In this document: piece by piece, positions 28,985-40,566 of the stretch | Numbering within the stretch: the first letter of the stretch is position 1 | Layout of the letters: each line of letters opens with the position of its first letter | Assembly (NCBI GenBank): GCA_013334525.1 | Contig: JAAXXK010000002.1 | Coordinates: forward strand, 1-64,000 | DNA length: 64,000 nt | From: Chlorobiaceae bacterium | Lineage (GTDB): Bacteria; Bacteroidota; Chlorobiia; Chlorobiales; Chlorobiaceae | Reading direction: 5' to 3' | Notes under the pieces: model-generated | The model's database searches: none | Seen by the model: only the letters and a program-made list of their open reading frames with translations | What the model was told of the DNA's origin: nothing | Position numbers and translations under genes: made by a program

Positions 28985-29422
28985 ATGGAATTTCACGCGA
29001 TACTGCGACTTGTGCACATCACCGGCTTCGCCGCGTGGTTCGGTACCATATTCGCCTCTTTTTTCCTGCTCAAGACCCTTGAACCCGGCCTGACCGGTGA
29101 CGGATCGCAGGCCCAGGAGTACCGGGTGCTGCTGATGCGCTTCATCAAGCTCGAAACGAAGGTTGCCGACGTGGCCGTCATCTCGGTCATCCTCTCCGGG
29201 CTTCTCCTCGCCCACTTCTACCAGGGATGGAGCCCGTGGGTCTTCACGAAAATAGTCCTGCTCGTCCTGCAGATCGCCCTGACCATGGGCTATATCGTCA
29301 AGGTGATACAACGGATCACCTACCCTTGCGACGCATTGCAGTACCGATCCTGGTACCGGCTGTTCACCATCTCCTTCAGCATGTTCGCCGTTGTGCTCGC
29401 CGTAACCTTTTTCCTGCGGTAA
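28985..29422 (+). CDS. Small four-helix integral membrane protein
   Basis: A 145-residue protein with four hydrophobic spans: ILRLVHITGFAAWFGTIFASFF, VAVISVILSGLLLAHFY, IVLLVLQIALTMGYIV and FTISFSMFAVVLAVTFFL. A histidine in the first span (RLVHITGFAAWFG) and the pattern RFIKLETKV resemble DUF2269/CopD-like and, distantly, HemJ-like proteins. A heme or redox role is speculation. The longer frame from 28766 starts inside mutS on the other strand, so ATG 28985 is chosen. Confidence 0.6.
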   Translation: MEFHAILRLVHITGFAAWFGTIFASFFLLKTLEPGLTGDGSQAQEYRVLLMRFIKLETKVADVAVISVILSGLLLAHFYQGWSPWVFTKIVLLVLQIALTMGYIVKVIQRITYPCDALQYRSWYRLFTISFSMFAVVLAVTFFLR

Positions 29423-29521
29423 CTTGCCGGCAGCATCTTTTTCAAAGTAAAAAGGTAAGGGTTTGAAAATCAGAGAATATCAATTATATTCAAGCTCTTT
29501 ATCACTAAAATATTGACTATG

Positions 29522-29812
29522 ATGCAGGCGCTGATCGAGATATCCGACAAACAGTTTCTGGTAAAGCAGGGCGACAAATTATTCGTACCCAGGCAGGATG
29601 CCGCGGCAGGCGAAGTTATCGAGCTGAAGCCGCTCATGAGTGTCGATGGAGCACAGTCCTCCATGCAGCCGACCGGAACCGTCAAGGTGAAGGTGCTTGA
29701 GCACGTAAGGGACGAGACGATCGTCGTGTTCAGGAAAAAACGCCGCAAACGTTTCCAGAGAAGGAACGGGCACCGTCAGCACATGACCCAGGTCGAAGTG
29801 CTGTCTATCTAA
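29522..29812 (+). CDS. rplU: 50S ribosomal protein L21
   Basis: A 96-residue ribosomal protein that contacts 23S rRNA. It opens MQALIEISDKQFLVKQGDKL and ends in the basic segment FRKKRRKRFQRRNGHRQHMT, both typical of L21. Two ATGs are adjacent (29519 and 29522); the second gives the common family start. rpmA follows 34 bp later in the usual order. Confidence 0.95.
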   Translation: MQALIEISDKQFLVKQGDKLFVPRQDAAAGEVIELKPLMSVDGAQSSMQPTGTVKVKVLEHVRDETIVVFRKKRRKRFQRRNGHRQHMTQVEVLSI

Positions 29813-29846
29813 ATACAGGGATTCATAAAACAAATTCTTATTTCTT

Positions 29847-30101
29847 ATGGCTCATAAAAAAGGCGGCGGATCTACCAAAAACGGCCGCGACAGCAATCCA
29901 AAATACCTCGGCGTCAAAGCTGCCGGAGGTTCTACGGTTAATGCCGGAACCATCATCCTTCGTCAGAGGGGCACGGTCATCAAGCCGGGCGACAACGCCG
30001 GAATCGGCAGGGACCATACGATTTTTGCACTTGTTGAAGGCACCGTGAGGTTCAGGAACGGCCGGAACAACAAAAAGCAGGTCGATATCATCCCCTCCTG
30101 A
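29847..30101 (+). CDS. rpmA: 50S ribosomal protein L27
   Basis: An 84-residue protein whose N-terminal tail reaches the peptidyl-transferase centre. The segment [20 protein letters not shown], then [22 protein letters not shown], is diagnostic. It is the second gene of the rplU-rpmA operon and is followed by a terminator. Confidence 0.97.
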   Translation: MAHKKGGGSTKNGRDSNPKYLGVKAAGGSTVNAGTIILRQRGTVIKPGDNAGIGRDHTIFALVEGTVRFRNGRNNKKQVDIIPS

Positions 30102-30133
30102 GCTTTGGCCAGAAATGCATTACGTTTATATTA

Positions 30134-30174
30134 AAGCAAGCCGACCCCGATTAAAGGACGGCTTGCTTTTTTTT
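30134..30174 (+). terminator. Intrinsic terminator of rplU-rpmA
   Basis: A perfect 9-bp stem AGCAAGCCG/CGGCTTGCT, a 15-nt loop and seven T residues. Confidence 0.9.
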
Positions 30175-30186
30175 CGCACTTTTTGA

Positions 30187-31152
<966 letters not shown>

Positions 31153-31197
31153 ACGACATAGAGAAAAAATAGCCCGGTTCACTCACCCGGCGCACAT

Positions 31198-31226
31198 AAA
31201 AAAGCGGCAGCAAATGCCGCTTTTTT
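31198..31226 (+). terminator. Intrinsic terminator of mdh
   Basis: Stem GCGGCA/TGCCGC extended by six A-T pairs, a 5-nt loop and six T residues. Confidence 0.9.
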
Positions 31227-31322
31227 ATTGGTATTCGCTCAGCATATCCGACCACGGCCCATATGGTAAGCGCGCCCCGTTCACCGGGCAACCAGCTTCT
31301 TCAATCACCAACCAGGCATCAC

Positions 31323-32351
<1,029 letters not shown>

Positions 32352-32406
32352 TCATTATGTTCTTTTTCAATTATCAGCGAAATCGTTCAGGCCCCGACAT
32401 GGCGGC

Positions 32407-33462
32407 TCAGCTCCTCAACGACTCCAGGTCGATCACAAAACGATATTTCACATCACTCTTCAGCATCCGTTCATAGGCAGCATTGATCTCCTGGATCCTG
32501 ATGACCTCGATATCTGAAACGATGCCATGCTCGCCGCAGAAATCGAGCATCTCCTGGGTTTCGGCAATTCCGCCGATTACGGAACCGGCCACCGATTTGC
32601 GACCCATGATCAATGGAGCAGAGTTCAGCATCGGCTCAAGGTCACCCAGGTACCCGACAAGTACGAGAGTCCCGTCAATTGCCAGCGTCGGAAGATAGGG
32701 ATTGAGATCATGGACATTGGGCACCGTATCGATAATAAGCTCGAACCGGCCTTTTACGGCTTTCATCTGCCTGTCGTCGGTGGAGACCACAACGTTATCG
32801 GCACCGAGACGACGCGCGTCCTGCGCCTTGCCGGGTGAACGGGTGAACAGGGTAACCTCGGCTCCCATGGCTTTGGCGAGTTTCAGCCCCATATGGCCGA
32901 GTCCGCCAAGGCCGATAACGGCGACCCTGCTTCCCTTGCCGACTCTCCAGTGACGCAACGGAGACCAGGTGGTAATCCCGGCGCACAGCAGTGGCGCAGC
33001 TCCCTTCAGGTCGAGCCCTTTCGGGATTTTCAGGACAAATTTTTCCGACACGACGATTTTTTCGCTATACCCGCCGAAGGTCGGCATATGATCGTGTCGA
33101 TCAACGGAGTTATAGGTGTATGTCGGTAGATCCTCACAATACTGCTCCAATCCGTTTTCGCAGGGGCCACAGTGCCGGCAGGAGTCGACCATGCAACCGA
33201 CGCCGACATGATCACCCTGCTTGAAACGGGTCACCTCCTGGCCGACGCTGATGACGCGACCGACGATTTCATGACCAGGCACCATCGGATAACTGCTTCC
33301 GCCCCAGTCATTGCGGACCTGGTGCAGATCGGAGTGGCATACCCCGCAGTATAGGATCTCGATAACCACATCGTCAATGCGAGGTTCGCGACGTAAAAAT
33401 CGATAAGGAGCCAAAGCGTCCTTGGAAAAGTGTGCCGCATAACCAAGTACATTCATAATCAT
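32407..33462 (-). CDS. Zinc-dependent NADP(H) alcohol dehydrogenase, YahK/cinnamyl-alcohol type
   Basis: Medium-chain dehydrogenase that reduces aldehydes to alcohols. Catalytic zinc ligands are visible in YCGVCHSDLHQVR and GHEIVGRV; the structural zinc cysteines are in CMVDSCRHCGPCENGLEQYC; the cofactor loop is VIGLGGLGHMGLKLA. The C-terminus YERMLKSDVKYRFVIDLES closely follows E. coli YahK. The start at ATG 33462 follows a GGAGA ribosome site; an upstream in-frame ATG at 33510 lies inside a large palindrome. It is divergent from the AraC-type gene. Confidence 0.93.
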   Translation of the reverse strand: MIMNVLGYAAHFSKDALAPYRFLRREPRIDDVVIEILYCGVCHSDLHQVRNDWGGSSYPMVPGHEIVGRVISVGQEVTRFKQGDHVGVGCMVDSCRHCGPCENGLEQYCEDLPTYTYNSVDRHDHMPTFGGYSEKIVVSEKFVLKIPKGLDLKGAAPLLCAGITTWSPLRHWRVGKGSRVAVIGLGGLGHMGLKLAKAMGAEVTLFTRSPGKAQDARRLGADNVVVSTDDRQMKAVKGRFELIIDTVPNVHDLNPYLPTLAIDGTLVLVGYLGDLEPMLNSAPLIMGRKSVAGSVIGGIAETQEMLDFCGEHGIVSDIEVIRIQEINAAYERMLKSDVKYRFVIDLESLRS

Positions 33463-33495
33463 CTGCTTTCTCCACAAGTTCTTGTTGTTTGTTCG

Positions 33496-33539
33496 CGGTA
33501 ACATAAACATCAGGAGACCGCCTGAAGTTTATGTTACCG
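33496..33539. promoter_or_regulatory. 44-bp palindrome between the dehydrogenase and AraC-type genes
   Basis: Two 19-bp arms (CGGTAACATAAACATCAGG and its complement with one mismatch) around a 6-bp centre. It sits 34 bp before the dehydrogenase start, a position for an operator or a leader hairpin. There is no T tract, so it is not a terminator. Confidence 0.75.
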
Positions 33540-33542
33540 TAC

Positions 33543-33559
33543 AACTGGTTACAATGAAT
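33543..33559 (+). promoter_or_regulatory. Candidate AraC-type binding motif, copy 1
   Basis: AACTGGTTACAATGAAT in the divergent dehydrogenase/AraC region. Fourteen of 17 bases recur at 34693-34709, upstream of the FMN-binding-protein gene. Confidence 0.45.
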
Positions 33560-33717
33560 ATATCCGGCTGAAGACCGTTCCCGGTATACTATTCCTGCCT
33601 GATTCTTGCCTGATCGTCCAGATTTATCGACATTTATTTTTTAACAAGGCCCGGCAAAGGTATGTTTAAAGAAGAAAAGACAGGAATAAAGTAAATGCAT
33701 GAATGGAGATAGATGAG

Positions 33718-34629
33718 ATGCAGAAAAACATTCGAACAGGCATTATCCACCATGCATTGGCAAATAAGATTGCCCGTTGGACAGAACAGGACAATCAATC
33801 ATCCTCCGCAATCCCGACACTTTCACTATTCAGGAGGGATGCCCCTTCCGAGCCCATAAGCTATATTCACGAACCGAGCATTTGCCTGATCGCCCAGGGT
33901 GCAAAGCGGGTTCTCCTCGGGGAAGAGGTCTACGTTTATGACGCTAACCATTTCCTGGTAACCTCCGTTGGCCTGCCGGTCGTGGCTCAGGTTATCGAAG
34001 CCAGCACAGAACGGCCATACCTTGGCCTGAAGTTGAGCCTCAACCACCAGGCTATTGCAGAACTGATGATGGATGACAGCCTTCCTTCACCCGGGAGCAG
34101 GCAAGCTCACCGGGGAATGGCGGTCGGAGAGGTTTCAGCGCCGTTGCTCAACGCTTTCCTGCGGTTGATGGATCTTCTTGACGAGCCCGATGACATCCCG
34201 ATCCTTGCACCACTCATCGAGAGGGAAATCTTTTACCGCCTGCTCGTAGGCGATCAGGGATTACGTCTGAGACAGATCGTGGAAGCGGGCAGCCAAAGCC
34301 ACCAGATTGCACGGGCAATAGAGTGGCTGAAGAACAATTTCACCCAACCTCTGCGGGTTAATGACCTTGCGTCATACGCCAGCATGAGCACCTCAAGCCT
34401 GCATCACCACTTTCGTTCGTTGACTGCCATGAGTCCACTGCAGTTCCAGAAGTGGCTGCGCCTGCAGGAAGCAAGAAGGTTGATGCTCACCGAGCACGAA
34501 GATGCAGCCACAGCCGCGCTTCGTGTAGGCTACGAAAGCCCGTCACAATTCAGCCGTGAATACAGCCGCCAGTTCGGTGCCCCGCCGTTGAGAGACATCA
34601 GGAGTTTGCATAAAATCGCATCCGTTTGA
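33718..34629 (+). CDS. AraC-family transcriptional regulator (AraC_N type)
   Basis: A 303-residue regulator with an N-terminal cupin-like AraC_N domain (SYIHEPSICLIAQGAKRVLLG, VYDANHFLVTSVGLPV) and a C-terminal pair of helix-turn-helices (IARAIEWLKNNFTQPLRVND, SLHHHFRSLTAMSPLQFQKW, ALRVGYESPSQFSREYSRQFG). The layout matches E. coli YqhC, which controls aldehyde reductases. A GGAG motif 9 bp ahead favours ATG 33718 over ATG 33703. It is likely to control the divergent dehydrogenase. Confidence 0.92.
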   Translation: MQKNIRTGIIHHALANKIARWTEQDNQSSSAIPTLSLFRRDAPSEPISYIHEPSICLIAQGAKRVLLGEEVYVYDANHFLVTSVGLPVVAQVIEASTERPYLGLKLSLNHQAIAELMMDDSLPSPGSRQAHRGMAVGEVSAPLLNAFLRLMDLLDEPDDIPILAPLIEREIFYRLLVGDQGLRLRQIVEAGSQSHQIARAIEWLKNNFTQPLRVNDLASYASMSTSSLHHHFRSLTAMSPLQFQKWLRLQEARRLMLTEHEDAATAALRVGYESPSQFSREYSRQFGAPPLRDIRSLHKIASV

Positions 34630-34692
34630 AGCGAATCCTGTTCAGGACGATTCAGGAAACGACATCCGCAGTCTTATCGAAAAAAAAACTTA

Positions 34693-34709
34693 AACTGGTT
34701 GCAGCGAAT
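34693..34709 (+). promoter_or_regulatory. Candidate AraC-type binding motif, copy 2
   Basis: AACTGGTTGCAGCGAAT, 42 bp before the start of the FMN-binding-protein gene; compare 33543-33559. Confidence 0.45.
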
Positions 34710-34750
34710 CAGCAGGTTTGAATCATATAAAACACAAGGGGGATAGAGAG

Positions 34751-35122
34751 ATGATTCCGGAAAAAATGAGGGAAGTATTGACGCACGACGGAGTGGTTGC
34801 CATAGCAACATTGGGGCAGGATGGACCGCACATGGTCAATACCTGGAACAGTTATGTACGAATTTCCGATGACGGACGGATACTGATTCCTGTCGGCTAT
34901 ATGCATCGGACAGAAGCGAACATCGCATTCAACAACCAGGTATTGATTACGTTGGGAAGCCGCAAAGTCACCGGAAACATGGGACCCGGCACAGGCTTCC
35001 TGATTAAAGGCACGGCCGGCATCGAAAACTCCGGTCCCGATTTTGACCTGACCAAAGCAAAATTCGCCTGGGCTCGCGCAGTAATGGCAGTAACAGCAGA
35101 TTCCATCGAACAGACATTGTAA
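34751..35122 (+). CDS. FMN-binding split-barrel protein, like Desulfovibrio FMN-bp
   Basis: A 123-residue flavoprotein of the pyridoxamine-phosphate-oxidase-like split-barrel fold. The segments GVVAIATLGQDGPHMVNTWNS, IPVGYMHRTEANIA, ITLGSRKVTGNMGPGTGFLI and the end SIEQTL follow the small FMN-binding protein of Desulfovibrio vulgaris almost block by block. A strong GGGGGATAGAGAG leader precedes ATG 34751. The role is probably one-electron transfer or flavin-dependent reduction next to the carbonyl reductases. Similarity to a sulfate-reducer protein hints at exchange between anaerobes. Confidence 0.85.
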   Translation: MIPEKMREVLTHDGVVAIATLGQDGPHMVNTWNSYVRISDDGRILIPVGYMHRTEANIAFNNQVLITLGSRKVTGNMGPGTGFLIKGTAGIENSGPDFDLTKAKFAWARAVMAVTADSIEQTL

Positions 35123-35230
35123 CTAACCCTGCCCTCAAACCGGATAATACAGCGCAGGAAAAGATCGGTCAACGATTTCTGCAATTCATTTTCTGTCGCT
35201 ATCCCTTATCCGATAGGCGTATCGTTCAAC

Positions 35231-35276
35231 GGAAACAGCCCGGCCGACTTTCATCTGCCGGGCTGTTTCCGTTTCT
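35231..35276. terminator. Bidirectional terminator between the FMN-protein and agmatine deiminase genes
   Basis: A perfect 13-bp stem GGAAACAGCCCGG/CCGGGCTGTTTCC with a 14-nt loop and a short T-rich tail, in a convergent gap. Confidence 0.75.
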
Positions 35277-35325
35277 CCAATTCCCTGAATAACTGACCCA
35301 GACAAGGCAGTACGGTTTTCAGGAT

Positions 35326-36369
35326 TCAGGGGGCCGGCTCTTCGTGGGTGACGCAGTGAATGGCGCCGAGGCCCCAGATAAGGTCACCGCAATCGATTCC
35401 GATCACCTCCCTGCCGTCAAAGCACTCCTGCAGTATGGCGATGGCCTGACTGTCGCGCGGGCATCGGTAGGTGGGCACAAGCACCACGGAATTTGCGATA
35501 TAGAAGTTGGCGTAGCTCGCCGGAAGGCGCTCTCCGTCGTAATAGACCGGTTCGGGCATGGGCAGCTTGACCACATTGAGCGGCTTGCCTTCCAGGTCGG
35601 TAAAGCCCTGGAGCAGGCGGTAGTTCTCCTGGAGCAGATGGTAGTTCTCGTCCTCCGGGTCCTCTTCGACGGTGATGACGACGGTCGTTTCGTTGACGAA
35701 GCGCGCCATATCGTCGACATGCCCGTCGGTATCGTCGCCGACGATGCCGTCGCCGAGCCAAAGCACCTTTTCGATGCCCAGGTACCGGGCGAGCTGGGCT
35801 TCGATCTCCTGCCGGCTCATGGATGGGTTCCTGTTGGGGTTGAGCAGGCACGCTTCGGTGGTCAGCAGCAGCCCCTTTCCGTTCACGTCGATCGCCCCGC
35901 CTTCGAGCACCATGCCTGTCGAGATCATCGGAAGGCCCTGTATGGCGGCGACCCTTGCCGGCACGGCATCGTCGTCGTCATAAGGCTCGTATTTGCCGCC
36001 CCATGCGTTGTAATCCCAGTCGATGATCACCTTGTCGCGACGCCCATCCTGCTCCCTATAGACATAATTCGGGCCGTGGTCACGGCACCAGGCATCGTTG
36101 GTGACGATGCGGTGGAACACGATCCGGCTTGAGAACCGGCCTTCGGGATCCTTCTGTTCCAGGAGCCTGCGCGCCTGCTGCTCCATGGCATCGTCAATCA
36201 CGTTGATGTTGACCGTCTCGGATCGGCTCAGCTGGTAAGCCAGTTCTGCGAACACTGCCGGAACGGGTTCGAATTTACCCGGCCACGATTCGAGCTTGTG
36301 CGGCCATGAAAGCCAGGTGGAGCTGTGGGGTGCCCATTCGGGCGGCATGACATATCTTGGGTCGGTCAT
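35326..36369 (-). CDS. aguA: Agmatine deiminase
   Basis: Converts agmatine to N-carbamoylputrescine in polyamine synthesis. The 347-residue protein of the Porphyromonas-type peptidylarginine deiminase family has TNDAWCRDHGPNYV, WDYNAWGGKY, VLEGGAIDVNGKGLLLTTEACL, DDTDGHVDDMARFV and, at the C-terminus, the catalytic cysteine in LGAIHCVTHEEP. The start ATG 36369 follows AAGGA. The next pathway enzyme, aguB, is two genes away on the same strand. Confidence 0.93.
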   Translation of the reverse strand: MTDPRYVMPPEWAPHSSTWLSWPHKLESWPGKFEPVPAVFAELAYQLSRSETVNINVIDDAMEQQARRLLEQKDPEGRFSSRIVFHRIVTNDAWCRDHGPNYVYREQDGRRDKVIIDWDYNAWGGKYEPYDDDDAVPARVAAIQGLPMISTGMVLEGGAIDVNGKGLLLTTEACLLNPNRNPSMSRQEIEAQLARYLGIEKVLWLGDGIVGDDTDGHVDDMARFVNETTVVITVEEDPEDENYHLLQENYRLLQGFTDLEGKPLNVVKLPMPEPVYYDGERLPASYANFYIANSVVLVPTYRCPRDSQAIAILQECFDGREVIGIDCGDLIWGLGAIHCVTHEEPAP

Positions 36370-36409
36370 CGCTAAATCCTTCCTTGGTCGGAGTCTGGGG
36401 GAAATGGGG

Positions 36410-37657
36410 TTATTTACCAGCCGCATCCTCGATCCGCCTGACGCGTTGCAGCACCGGGGGATGGGAGTAGTTAAGGAACACGTTGAAGGGGTGCGGAGTC
36501 AGGTTCGAAAGGTTCTGCCTCGAAAGCTTCTTCAATGCCGCAGAGAGCATCCTGCCGTGACTGTATGTGGTTACGGCGAACCTGTCCGCCTCGTACTCGT
36601 TCTTTCTCGATAGCATCTGCATGAGTATGGAGAGGATGAACTCCGCCGGAGTGTAAAGCAGCATGAAAAAGACCAGGCTGGCATAGACCGAGGTCTGTTG
36701 CATGTAAAACGCATCGAACAGCATCCGGTTGTTCATGAACTGCGAAAGCAGGTACAAGACCAGGCCAAGGTTCATCATGCTCAGCGCCATGGACATGAGG
36801 ATATGCTTTTTCTTGAAATGGCCGATCTCGTGGGCAAGCACCGCGACCAGTTCTTCAGTCGAGTGGTTGCGGATAAGGGTATCGAACAGCGCGATGCGCT
36901 TGTTCTTTCCAAAACCGGTAAAGAATGCGTTGGCCTTCGCCGAGCGTTTCGAGCCGTCCATGACATAGATGCCGGAAAGGGGAAACCGGACATCGGCAGC
37001 ATACTGAATAATGGCTCGCCTGAGCTGCCCATCTTCGAGGGGTACAAACTTGTTGAACAGCGGCATGATCCAGGTGGGAGCCACGTATTGCAGAATCAGG
37101 CTGAAGGAGACCATCCCACCCCATGCCCATAGCCATGCTTTCGGGCCGGTGTACTCGAAAAACCAGAACACCAGGGCCGCGACCGGACCACCTATCGCTA
37201 CAAGGAGCAGGAGTGTTTTGACAAGGTCAGCGATAAAGGTCTTTGGCGTGGTTTTATTGAATCCGAAACGCTCTTCCTGGACAAAGGTCCTGTAAATGCT
37301 GAAGGGTAGTCCGATAACCCCCTGAAGCAGCAGCAGCGCTCCGGTGAACAGCACGCCCGTGGCTACCGGGCCAAAACCCAATCCCCTGACGAACTGGTCA
37401 AGGCTGTTGAAGCTGCCTGTGAACCAGAACACAAGAAGCAGCAAAAGGTCGATCGAAGAGCTGGCCTGCGAAAAATGGGTATTGGCTTTCAGGTACTCCT
37501 GCGACTGTCGATAGGCATCAACTTCATAAACATCGCGAAAGCTCTCGGGAATGACCGGTGATGCGGCGCGAAGATTGAGGATATCTGCCACAAGGCGCAC
37601 GAGGAAAGTCGCCAGCAGGGTCAGCAGGATTACGCATCCAAACAGGTTCATGGTCAT
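36410..37657 (-). CDS. M48-family Ste24/CAAX-type membrane metalloprotease
   Basis: A 415-residue zinc protease with several membrane spans. The zinc motif is HEIGH in AVLAHEIGHFKKKHI, with the third ligand in KNEYEADRFAV. The N-terminus (VILLTLLATFLVRLVADIL) and the span region RFGFNKTTPKTFIADLVKT are typical of Ste24-like proteins. In bacteria these enzymes are linked to membrane-protein turnover; prenyl-protein processing is not implied. It lies between aguA and aguB, 21 bp after aguB. Confidence 0.9.
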   Translation of the reverse strand: MTMNLFGCVILLTLLATFLVRLVADILNLRAASPVIPESFRDVYEVDAYRQSQEYLKANTHFSQASSSIDLLLLLVFWFTGSFNSLDQFVRGLGFGPVATGVLFTGALLLLQGVIGLPFSIYRTFVQEERFGFNKTTPKTFIADLVKTLLLLVAIGGPVAALVFWFFEYTGPKAWLWAWGGMVSFSLILQYVAPTWIMPLFNKFVPLEDGQLRRAIIQYAADVRFPLSGIYVMDGSKRSAKANAFFTGFGKNKRIALFDTLIRNHSTEELVAVLAHEIGHFKKKHILMSMALSMMNLGLVLYLLSQFMNNRMLFDAFYMQQTSVYASLVFFMLLYTPAEFILSILMQMLSRKNEYEADRFAVTTYSHGRMLSAALKKLSRQNLSNLTPHPFNVFLNYSHPPVLQRVRRIEDAAGK

Positions 37658-37678
37658 TGGTTCCTCGTCGTTATATCC

Positions 37679-38554
37679 TCACCCGTCTATCCAGCGCCGG
37701 GTAATATCGCCGTATGAATCTATCCTGCGATCACGCATGAACGGCCAGTGCGACCGGTAAAACGCAATTCGCGACAGATCGCAGTCGGCATAAAGTATCT
37801 GTTCACCGGTATGGGCTGCTTCAGCGACCACCTGGCCGAAGGGATCGGAAACGAAGCTGTTGCCCCAGAACTCAAGCTCGCCTTCGGTGCCGGCACGGTT
37901 GGCCGCAGCAACATAGACCCCGTTGGCAACGGCGTGGCTGAGCTGGATCGTTTTCCATGCCTGCCTCTGGCTCGACCGAACCGTTTCTGAACCTTCGGAG
38001 GCGGCCCAGCCGATAGCCGTAGGATAGAAAAGGATGTCTGCTCCCTGCAGGGCGGTCAACCTGGCCGCTTCAGGGTACCACTGGTCCCAGCAGATGAGGA
38101 CGCCGATGGTCGCATAGCGGGTTTTGAACACCTTGTAACCGAGATCGCCCGGCGTGAAATAGAACTTTTCGTAGAAACCGGGATCGTCCGGTATATGCAT
38201 CTTGCGGTACTTGCCGAGGTAACTGCCATCCGCATCGATCACGGCCGCCGTGTTGTGGTAGAGCCCTTTTGCCCTTACCTCGAAAAGCGATGCGACAATG
38301 ACCACGCCAAGTTCAGCGGCAAGCTCCTGGAGCGTTGCCGTAGTCGGGCCGGGAATCGGTTCGGCATAACTGAACGGGCCATACTCCTCTGCCTGGCAGA
38401 AGTAGAGGGTATTGAAAAGCTCCTGAAGGCAGATGATACGCGCTCCACCAGCGGCGGCTTCCCTGATGCGCAGCATCGCCGCGTCAAGGTTTTCAGCCGG
38501 GTTCTGCCGGCAGGTCGTCTGCACAAGCGCTATACGGAGTTGTTCCGGGGTCAT
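37679..38554 (-). CDS. aguB: N-carbamoylputrescine amidase
   Basis: Nitrilase-fold enzyme that hydrolyses N-carbamoylputrescine to putrescine, CO2 and ammonia. The 291-residue protein has E in IICLQELFNTLYFC, K in YRKMHIPDDPGFYEKFYF and C in IGVLICWDQWYPEAA; the FNTLYFCQ and DPGFYEKFYFTPGD segments are specific to this subfamily. The frame extends upstream to 38725, but that part overlaps menA and is a shadow; ATG 38554 is chosen. The gene starts 6 bp past the menA stop. Confidence 0.93.
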   Translation of the reverse strand: MTPEQLRIALVQTTCRQNPAENLDAAMLRIREAAAGGARIICLQELFNTLYFCQAEEYGPFSYAEPIPGPTTATLQELAAELGVVIVASLFEVRAKGLYHNTAAVIDADGSYLGKYRKMHIPDDPGFYEKFYFTPGDLGYKVFKTRYATIGVLICWDQWYPEAARLTALQGADILFYPTAIGWAASEGSETVRSSQRQAWKTIQLSHAVANGVYVAAANRAGTEGELEFWGNSFVSDPFGQVVAEAAHTGEQILYADCDLSRIAFYRSHWPFMRDRRIDSYGDITRRWIDG

Positions 38555-38559
38555 GGAGG

Positions 38560-39468
38560 CTAAAAGATGTGTTGGATGGTAAGTCCTGCAGAAAAAAGGG
38601 CTCCGTGAACGGTGAGCACTTTTCCTGTGCCGGCAAGCACCTTGTTGAGCTCCCGGCCCTCGGATCGGTAAAGATCCTGCACCATCCCGATAGCGAGCGG
38701 AATGCTGAGCAGGCAGAGGAGGCACCAGAGGGAGTAACCGATGCCAACCATGTACAACGGCACGAGATAGGCAAGAACGGTCAGGAAAACATAGATCCTG
38801 CGGGCGGCAGGCGCGCCGATACGGGCAGGAAGCGTCATCTTGCCGACTTTCCTGTCAGTCTCGATGTCGCGGATGTTGTTGACCAGAAGGATATTGACCG
38901 ACAGGGCCCCGGGAGCTGCCGCTGCAACGAGCACCGTCAACGGAAGCGTGAGGGACTGCACGAAATAGGTGCCGCCCACGGCGACCAGGCCGAAAAAGAT
39001 GAAAACGAACACGTCACCCAGACCCGAATAGGCAATGGGAAACGGCCCGCCGGTATAGGCCCATGCGAAAAGCAGGGAGAGCATCCCGACGAGCAGGATC
39101 GGCCACCCGCCTATGGCGACCAGGAACAGGCCCAGCAGGAAAACGGAGGCCGCAAGGGAGGCCGAAACCCTGATCATGGTCTTCTCGCTGATGATGCCGG
39201 CTGCAACGGTCCTTGTCGGTCCGAGACGGTCAGAGGTATCGGCACCTTTCCGGAAGTCGTAAATCTCGTTGATGAAATTGGTGGCGATCTGGATGCCGAG
39301 CGCGCAAACCAGGGCAATCAATGCCGGCAGAGGCTTGAACACTCCGTCGGCGAATGCAAGAGCAGAAGCCAGCACGACAGGAACCGCCCCGGCAGGCAGG
39401 GTTTTGGGCCGGATGGCCAGCATCCAGGCCTGGACGGCGGATGGTTTTGGGGTGAGCGTTGAGGACAT
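38560..39468 (-). CDS. menA: 1,4-dihydroxy-2-naphthoate polyprenyltransferase
   Basis: Inner-membrane UbiA-family enzyme that attaches the isoprenoid tail in menaquinone synthesis. The 302-residue protein opens AWMLAIRPKTLPAGAVPVVL, has the prenyl-diphosphate motif in NFINEIYDFRKGADTSDR and the second Asp motif in NNIRDIETDRKVGK, with about eight spans. Green sulfur bacteria use menaquinone-7 and a modified chlorobiumquinone. It lies 6 bp after the FNR gene, so both probably share one transcript with aguB. Confidence 0.93.
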   Translation of the reverse strand: MSSTLTPKPSAVQAWMLAIRPKTLPAGAVPVVLASALAFADGVFKPLPALIALVCALGIQIATNFINEIYDFRKGADTSDRLGPTRTVAAGIISEKTMIRVSASLAASVFLLGLFLVAIGGWPILLVGMLSLLFAWAYTGGPFPIAYSGLGDVFVFIFFGLVAVGGTYFVQSLTLPLTVLVAAAAPGALSVNILLVNNIRDIETDRKVGKMTLPARIGAPAARRIYVFLTVLAYLVPLYMVGIGYSLWCLLCLLSIPLAIGMVQDLYRSEGRELNKVLAGTGKVLTVHGALFSAGLTIQHIF

Positions 39469-39474
39469 AGGTTG

Positions 39475-40566
<1,092 letters not shown>

